The position numbers were made by a program, and so were the translations under genes. A model generated the notes under the pieces. It searched no databases and was not told where the DNA came from. It saw nothing but the letters and a program-made list of their open reading frames with translations. From the NCBI RefSeq assembly GCF_021130785.1, contig NC_060207.1, positions 100,295,001 through 100,359,000 of the forward strand: a stretch of 64,000 nt of DNA, in the 5' to 3' direction. Of the stretch, positions 59,801-64,000 are shown one piece after another. The first letter of the stretch is position 1; each line of letters opens with the position of its first letter. This DNA is from Homalodisca vitripennis. Taxonomy: Eukaryota; Arthropoda; Insecta; Hemiptera; Cicadellidae.

Positions 59801-62800
59801 GATCTGTGAAAGATAAAATTTATTATTTTACTATAATATTATTATAATTTTGAGTAGAACTGTTAAGAAAATGTAACAGTTGTTAACACATTTGCTGCTG
59901 AAAATTCCAATTAACATTTGGCGCTTCTGACAGGAAATTATCTTCCATCATAGGTCTGGACCCATAGCTGATCTTGAGCAGTCTCAAACAAGTCTTGCAG
60001 TAGTAGCCTGTGCGTGTCTTATCCTGTTTGCATGTTTTTGTTTTAAATTTTTGAGATATCAATAAAAGTCGTAATCAGCGTGATCGAAAATAACTGAACC
60101 ATTAGTGAAATCATATATTATGATTCTGATGTTGTTGATTCAAAACATAGTAGTGGTGGTACATACCAAGTGATAACAGTGATCTTGGATAGATCAGGAT
60201 ACTGTGAATTCCAGCCCAGATATGTCCATGAGTAAGTCAGTCACTTCCTATTTTTCCGGGTAACCCAAACAATCAGACTGTCAAATAGGGACCACAAATA
60301 ACTTAAACCACATAAAACTAGTATGGGATGAGGAGTGAGTCGAGTCCACTGAATTCAAGGGTGGAACCAGTCCTCATTTTCAGTGGGGGCCACCAGAATT
60401 TTAGTTTACCATTATCATTATTGTAAAAAGCAATTATACATTTAAATCAACTAAACAATAAAATGCTTGCAAAGAAATTTACTTGTGTTCAAAGTTTATT
60501 TTAGTCATAAAGTTAGGTTAATTTTATTTTTTATGGTTATGTTATAAGAGTAATTAATTAAGTTTTAGTCTTATAGGAAGGTCCCTTTTCAAACTCTAGG
60601 AAGGGACCATGGCACCTCCCCTGGATTCACCACTGACTGGATTACTTGTTTCCATACAATAATCCTATTGAATATTTTTATCTAATCGGTGATGAGTAAT
60701 TTCTCACTTCTATTATAAATGACACTAATGCTAATGCTGAACAAGTGTTTAAATCTTCTAATCCCGCTATAATTCCTGAATAAATCCCTGGAAAGATATA
60801 AAATTATCTGAATTTAAGACTTTTTAGTATTTACATGGGAACGGTCAAAATACCAAGAACCCAACATGATTAAATTATTCCAAATGTTTGTTTTACTCAA
60901 TTTAAGCCATGAGACATGTTTCTATGTATTTTGAAATATTTACATTATTCCTTTTATTTTAAGTATAAAGATAATTATTTTTGTATGTTAACTGGCATTG
61001 CCTGAATATTGTGATGTCAATGACGCAAATCGGTGTTATTGTTACTACATTTTTCTTATTAAACATTTTGTAAAATATATAAAAGGTCATTAATTAAAGT
61101 AATTCTAAGCTAAAGTAAAACATAGATAAAATACTATGAACATTCAGCATTTTCTGATAAAACACATTTATTCAGCAGTGAACATATTAAGCCCAGCATT
61201 ACTCTCAAAAGGAATTCAAACACATTTAATGCAGCAAACTATCGTAAATTAACAATAATAATAAGTTAAATTAAATTTTGTCATCTGTTCATTGAGAGCT
61301 CTGCAATATTTTACCCATTTTGAAGAATTGTAATAAAAAATACACATTTGATGAATTAAAGAATCTGAAGATTACAAGTTCTTTTTAGCATTATCTTGAA
61401 CTTTATATGAATTATAATCAAAATATCAATCAATCTAAAACTTAATACAATATCTCATGCACATTACATTTTTTAGGATAATACCCAATTGCATAATGAA
61501 GGCCAAAAGTGAACGACGCAGACCTTTCATTGGGGATCAAGTGGAAGAATGTAGAGATGCTTCAGGACTGTTTTACCTTTTGCCATTCCAGAAAGTAAGT
61601 TATGTGTGTTATTTTTTAAAGATGGAAATTATAGTATAGACCTTCACTTTTAATCAATTTATATGTATAATACATAACTGTCTTAAAGGTTAATTTCAAT
61701 ATAAAAAAAGATGAAGGAGAAAAGTACAAACCGGGATCACTCACTTGCCTGGCAAATATGCTAACCACACAGATCACTCACATTTGTGATTCTATAGTTA
61801 AATTAATTGACTGTTTTCCTCGCACATGTTTAAATAAGCAAACTATAATATGATTAGAAGACTAACACCTGCTCCACTTTCCTTAATATTAAATGTATGT
61901 ATGTGACAATAGCATAGTTTAGTATTAATACAGTTTGATGTATAAATATACAAGGCGTGTTCAGAAAGTAAGTACCATTTCATTCTACTGCTGCCATAAT
62001 GCTGCAATTAGTGTTCTGTGCATGCACACTAGTCGTCCTTGTTCACTGGCTATCGACTCATGCCATTTTAGTTGTTCTACATTGTGTTTTCCAGTTTTCT
62101 CTGGACGTTTAAAATGTTTAATACAGTTAGTGATCCCGCCGATTGTGAGATTCGGTCTGTAATAAGACTTTTGAGGACAAGGAATGTGAAACCGGCTGAA
62201 ATTTATCATCAACTTAGAGATGTTTATGGGGAAGACATGATGAGTGAAGGAATGGTGAGAAAGTGGTTATAATATTCAATGGCGGTCGAACAAATGTGCA
62301 TTATGAGAATCGGAGCAGTCGATCTTCTCTCGTCACTGATGATCTGGTAAGGGCAGTTGACAATAAATCCAAGAGAACAGACGTTTCAGTATAACAACGC
62401 TATCTGACGACTTCCCACAAATTCCACGCACTCTTTTGTACAAAATTGTTTCAGACCGCTTTGATTATCGCAAGCTGTGTTCCCGGAAGTGCATTGACTT
62501 TACTCACATGGTACAGTTATGAAGGTGAGAATTTTTTAAACAAAATTGTGAGAGGTGATGGAACTTGAGTCCGTCATGTCACACCAGAATCCAAACAGCA
62601 GTCAATGGAGTGGCGACACACGCAATCCCTGAAGAAACAAAAATTCAAAACGACAATGTCTGCACAAAAAATTATGTGCACTGTCTTTTGGGATTGGAAA
62701 GATGTTTTACTGATTGATTTTCTCCCAAGAGGTGAAACCATTAATGTGGCAAGGTATTGCGAAAACTAAGGTGGGCAATTCAAAACAAATGTGGAGAGGA

Positions 62801-63573
62801 ATGCTCAGTAACGGAATTGTGCTCCATGACAATGCTCGGCCCCATACCACTGGTGACACTCAAGCATTGGTTCGACAATTTTGTAAGCAGTTCGATCACA
62901 CACCCTACAGCCTGGACTTGGCTGTGGAATCGTGGCTACATTTGTTGGCGGGAATCTTCTACGAAGAGGGTATTGACAAATTGATCATCCGCAATAAGTG
63001 TTTGAACATCAGTGGAAACTATGTTGAAAAATAATTTAAGGTTTGGGCTTTAATGTAGAGATAAAATCGTGTTGAAAAAAAATTGTTTTGTTTTTTTAAA
63101 ACGGTACTTACTTTCTGAACACCCCTTGTAGTATTTGTTATCAGGACTCAAAATTTGGTTCATTCACTTGCCAGGCAGGTTTGCTAACCATTACACCACA
63201 AGCATTTAATTTGTATTTTTAATTTTTTGCTTATTTATCTCACATTATTGAAAAATAAAATACAATAACTGTGAATATTTTTGATAGCATATAATATTGG
63301 CACTTTATGAAATTTGTCTAAAAAATGCAAGGCTAAATGTTAAATTGGTTGTGCATTGTATTGTGTTTCTTGGATTGCAGGGGTTTCTAGTGAACTGGGA
63401 TGTGCAGAAGAATGTGTGGGACTATATCTTCAGCAAGGATTGTTGCTACGGAAACTTTTCTGAAACTCCGCTGATAGTCACTGAACCTTACTTTAACTTT
63501 CCTTCTGTTCAAGAGGCCATGTCTGAGATATTTTTTGAAGAATACGAATGCCAGTCACTTCTTAGAATAAATG
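56319..63573 (+). CDS. Arp6: Actin-related protein 6, N-terminal exons (gene continues past window)
   Basis: Arp6 is a nuclear actin-fold subunit of the SWR1/SRCAP-type chromatin remodeller, which exchanges H2A for H2A.Z; in flies it also associates with HP1 heterochromatin. Exons: 56319-56401, 61477-61594 and 63381-63573, with split codons joining correctly. Total 131 codons and one base. Landmarks: ILDNGAYTAKVE (the actin phosphate-1 loop region), RIIPNCIMKAKSERRRPF, SGLFYLLPFQK, GFLVNWDVQKNVWDYIF, VTEPYFNFPSVQEAM and FFEEYECQSLLRIN. The order and wording match ACTR6 closely. Three in-frame ATGs sit in tandem at 56319-56327; the first is taken as start, but any could serve. The donor at 63574 (G|GTGATT) is weak but is required, because the frame otherwise stops two codons later. 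The remaining two thirds (about 270 residues) lie outside. A mariner occupies intron 2, and a nested 8-bp-TSD element occupies intron 1. Confidence 0.9.
56803..56860. repeat. (GT)n(AT)n compound microsatellite
   Basis: GT at 56803-56820 followed directly by AT at 56821-56860, in Arp6 intron 1. Confidence 0.95.
57201..58650 (+). mobile_element. 8-bp-TSD element, outer copy C (holding copy B)
   Basis: The termini are the same 28-bp TIR as copy A, flanked by TTACCACT at 57193-57200 and 58651-58658. Outer sequence is 57201-57500 plus 58260-58650, about 691 bp, slightly internally deleted. Its central palindrome has lost one arm. The insertion of copy B interrupts it at GAAAAAAC. Confidence 0.9.
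57501..58251 (+). mobile_element. 8-bp-TSD element, inner copy B (751 bp)
   Basis: Full-length 28-bp TIRs, flanked by GAAAAAAC at 57493-57500 and 58252-58259, both inside copy C. Exactly the same length as copy A (751 bp), in opposite orientation, and very similar throughout. The palindrome lies at 57877-57922. Confidence 0.92.
58855..59055 (+). repeat. Dispersed repeat, copy 2 (inverse of 34155-34345)
   Basis: Best shared words are AAAAAACTACATTAT, TTTATTTGACATACT and CCCAAAAGGAAGC. Unknown family. Confidence 0.65.
59060..60320. other. Arp6 intron 1, nothing recognised
   Basis: AT-rich, no repeats or coding signals noticed. Confidence 0.5.
60333..60648. mobile_element. Possible hAT-like MITE fossil
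   Basis: The right end as reverse complement begins CAGTGGTGAATCCAGGGGAG. The left end carries CCACTGAATTCAAGGGTGGA, similar from TGAAT inward. The CAGTGG start is hAT-like. Target duplication not clear. Confidence 0.4.
61477..61594 (+). CDS. Arp6: Arp6 exon 2
   Basis: Acceptor CATTTTTTAG, donor AAA|GTAAGT. IIPNCIMKAKSERRRPFIGD to LPFQK. Confidence 0.92.
61720..61800 (-). repeat. tRNA-like SINE fragment
   Basis: The minus strand reads GTGGTTAGCATATTTGCCAG then GTGAGTGATCCCGGTTTGT, a decayed tRNA head similar to the one at 63135-63210. Confidence 0.4.
61951..63128 (+). mobile_element. Decayed mariner (DD34D-type) in Arp6 intron 2
   Basis: TA-flanked. Left end CAAGGCGTGTTCAGAAAGTA; right end as reverse complement CAAGGGGTGTTCAGAAAGTA. 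1178 bp. Confidence 0.9.
62114..63033 (+). pseudogene. Mariner transposase, broken
   Basis: ATG 62114 opens MFNTVSDPADCEIRSVIRLL, then VKPAEIYHQLRDVYGEDMMS. Later pieces are VTPESKQQSMEWRHTQS, LIDFLPRGETIN and LHDNARPHTTGDTQALVRQF. It closes with CLNISGNYVEK and TAA. The first acid (GDETW) has become GDGT with a following stop, and the third-acid block is altered. Several frameshifts. Confidence 0.85.
63135..63210 (-). repeat. tRNA-like SINE fragment
   Basis: Minus strand has A box TGGTGTAATGG, then TTAGCAAACCTGCCTGGCAA and a weak B box TTTTGAGTCC. It lies just outside the mariner's right end, in the same orientation as the fragment to its left. Confidence 0.45.
63381..63573 (+). CDS. Arp6: Arp6 exon 3
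   Basis: Acceptor TTGGATTGCAG. GFLVNWDVQKNVWDYIF to LLRIN, with the likely donor at 63574. Confidence 0.9.
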
Positions 63574-63579
63574 GTGATT

Positions 63580-64000
63580 GAGATATAAATGTTTTCTGTA
63601 ACACAGAATTTAAAGTACATAAGTTAAGAATATATCTTAAGAAGTAGATCTTTAGCAGGTATGTAAACAAAGAGTTTAAATCATGAAACTTTAATACATA
63701 GCAAAGATTTAGATACATTTTTAATACAGCTTATTGCGAGACTTATCTTATTGAACTTGGAATGGTTATTTTGATGTTGTGTTAATTTATGTAATATGTA
63801 TAGTACCATGCACTTTGAAAAAAGGAACACATAAGTTTTTTTTTTATTAAAAAAAGTATACTTGTTTTTACCCTTAAAAGTAAGCTTCACGTGCAAGACA
63901 ATAGAGATTGTTGTAAAATCACTTTACACCTCCTTTTTTCATAGCAGAAAACCTTTGCTTCATCCAAAAGCATTGAACTTAAAACCGAAGTTTTCAAAGC
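63580..64000. other. Probable Arp6 intron 3, nothing recognised
   Basis: AT-rich to the window edge with no exon signal. Confidence 0.5.

Overview
This window is AT-rich eukaryotic DNA, almost certainly from an insect. The transposon content (mariner, rosa-type DD41D, piggyBac-like TTAA elements, jockey-like and RTE-like non-LTR fragments) and the ribosomal protein sequence fit a hemipteran, but the sequence alone does not fix the species. Genes are split by consensus GT/AG introns, so most long open frames are not genes. Exon models here were built by eye from splice sites, reading-phase continuity and protein similarity recalled from family knowledge; no search was run.

Three plus-strand genes are supported. 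(1) About 1.0-17.4 kb: the C-terminal part of a long coiled-coil protein, most like the centrosomal/ciliary protein CEP89. Eight exons keep perfect phase for 451 codons, ending with a stop and an AATAAA. (2) 26.8-40.3 kb: complete RpL14 (eL14), 159 codons in four exons. A TOP-like 5' UTR and an exon carrying only the ATG lie 8.5 kb upstream of exon 2. (3) 56.3 kb to the window edge: the first three exons of Arp6 (ACTR6, an SWR1/SRCAP subunit); the gene continues past 64 kb.

Most of the rest is transposon debris, often nested. Mariner relatives lie at 6.97-7.96, 15.05-16.36, 43.8-44.2, 47.96-51.15, 51.43-53.79 and 61.95-63.13 kb. Four non-autonomous piggyBac-like elements with TTAA duplications and CCCT-type termini lie at 24.0-25.3, 27.6-29.0, 29.1-30.9 and 32.1-33.7 kb; three of them are inside RpL14 intron 1. 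A minus-strand Tigger/jerky-type fossil in RpL14 intron 3 is interrupted by a LINE tail. LINE reverse-transcriptase and RNase H remnants lie at 46.5-47.9 and 21.6-22.3 kb. tRNA-derived SINE-like pieces lie at 25.3, 42.8, 61.7 and 63.2 kb.

The most notable structures are: an apparently undescribed 751-bp non-autonomous element with 28-bp terminal repeats and perfect 8-bp target duplications, present in three copies, one of them inserted into another copy of itself; a DD41D mariner with very long (about 450 bp) terminal inverted repeats; a 2.0-kb element with a 3-bp TTA duplication inside a mariner; a near-identical 145-bp tandem duplication that copies a splice acceptor and exon of the CEP89-like gene; and a large inverted repeat centred on a (TG)n tract. 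No CRISPR array, operon or prokaryote-style system is present.
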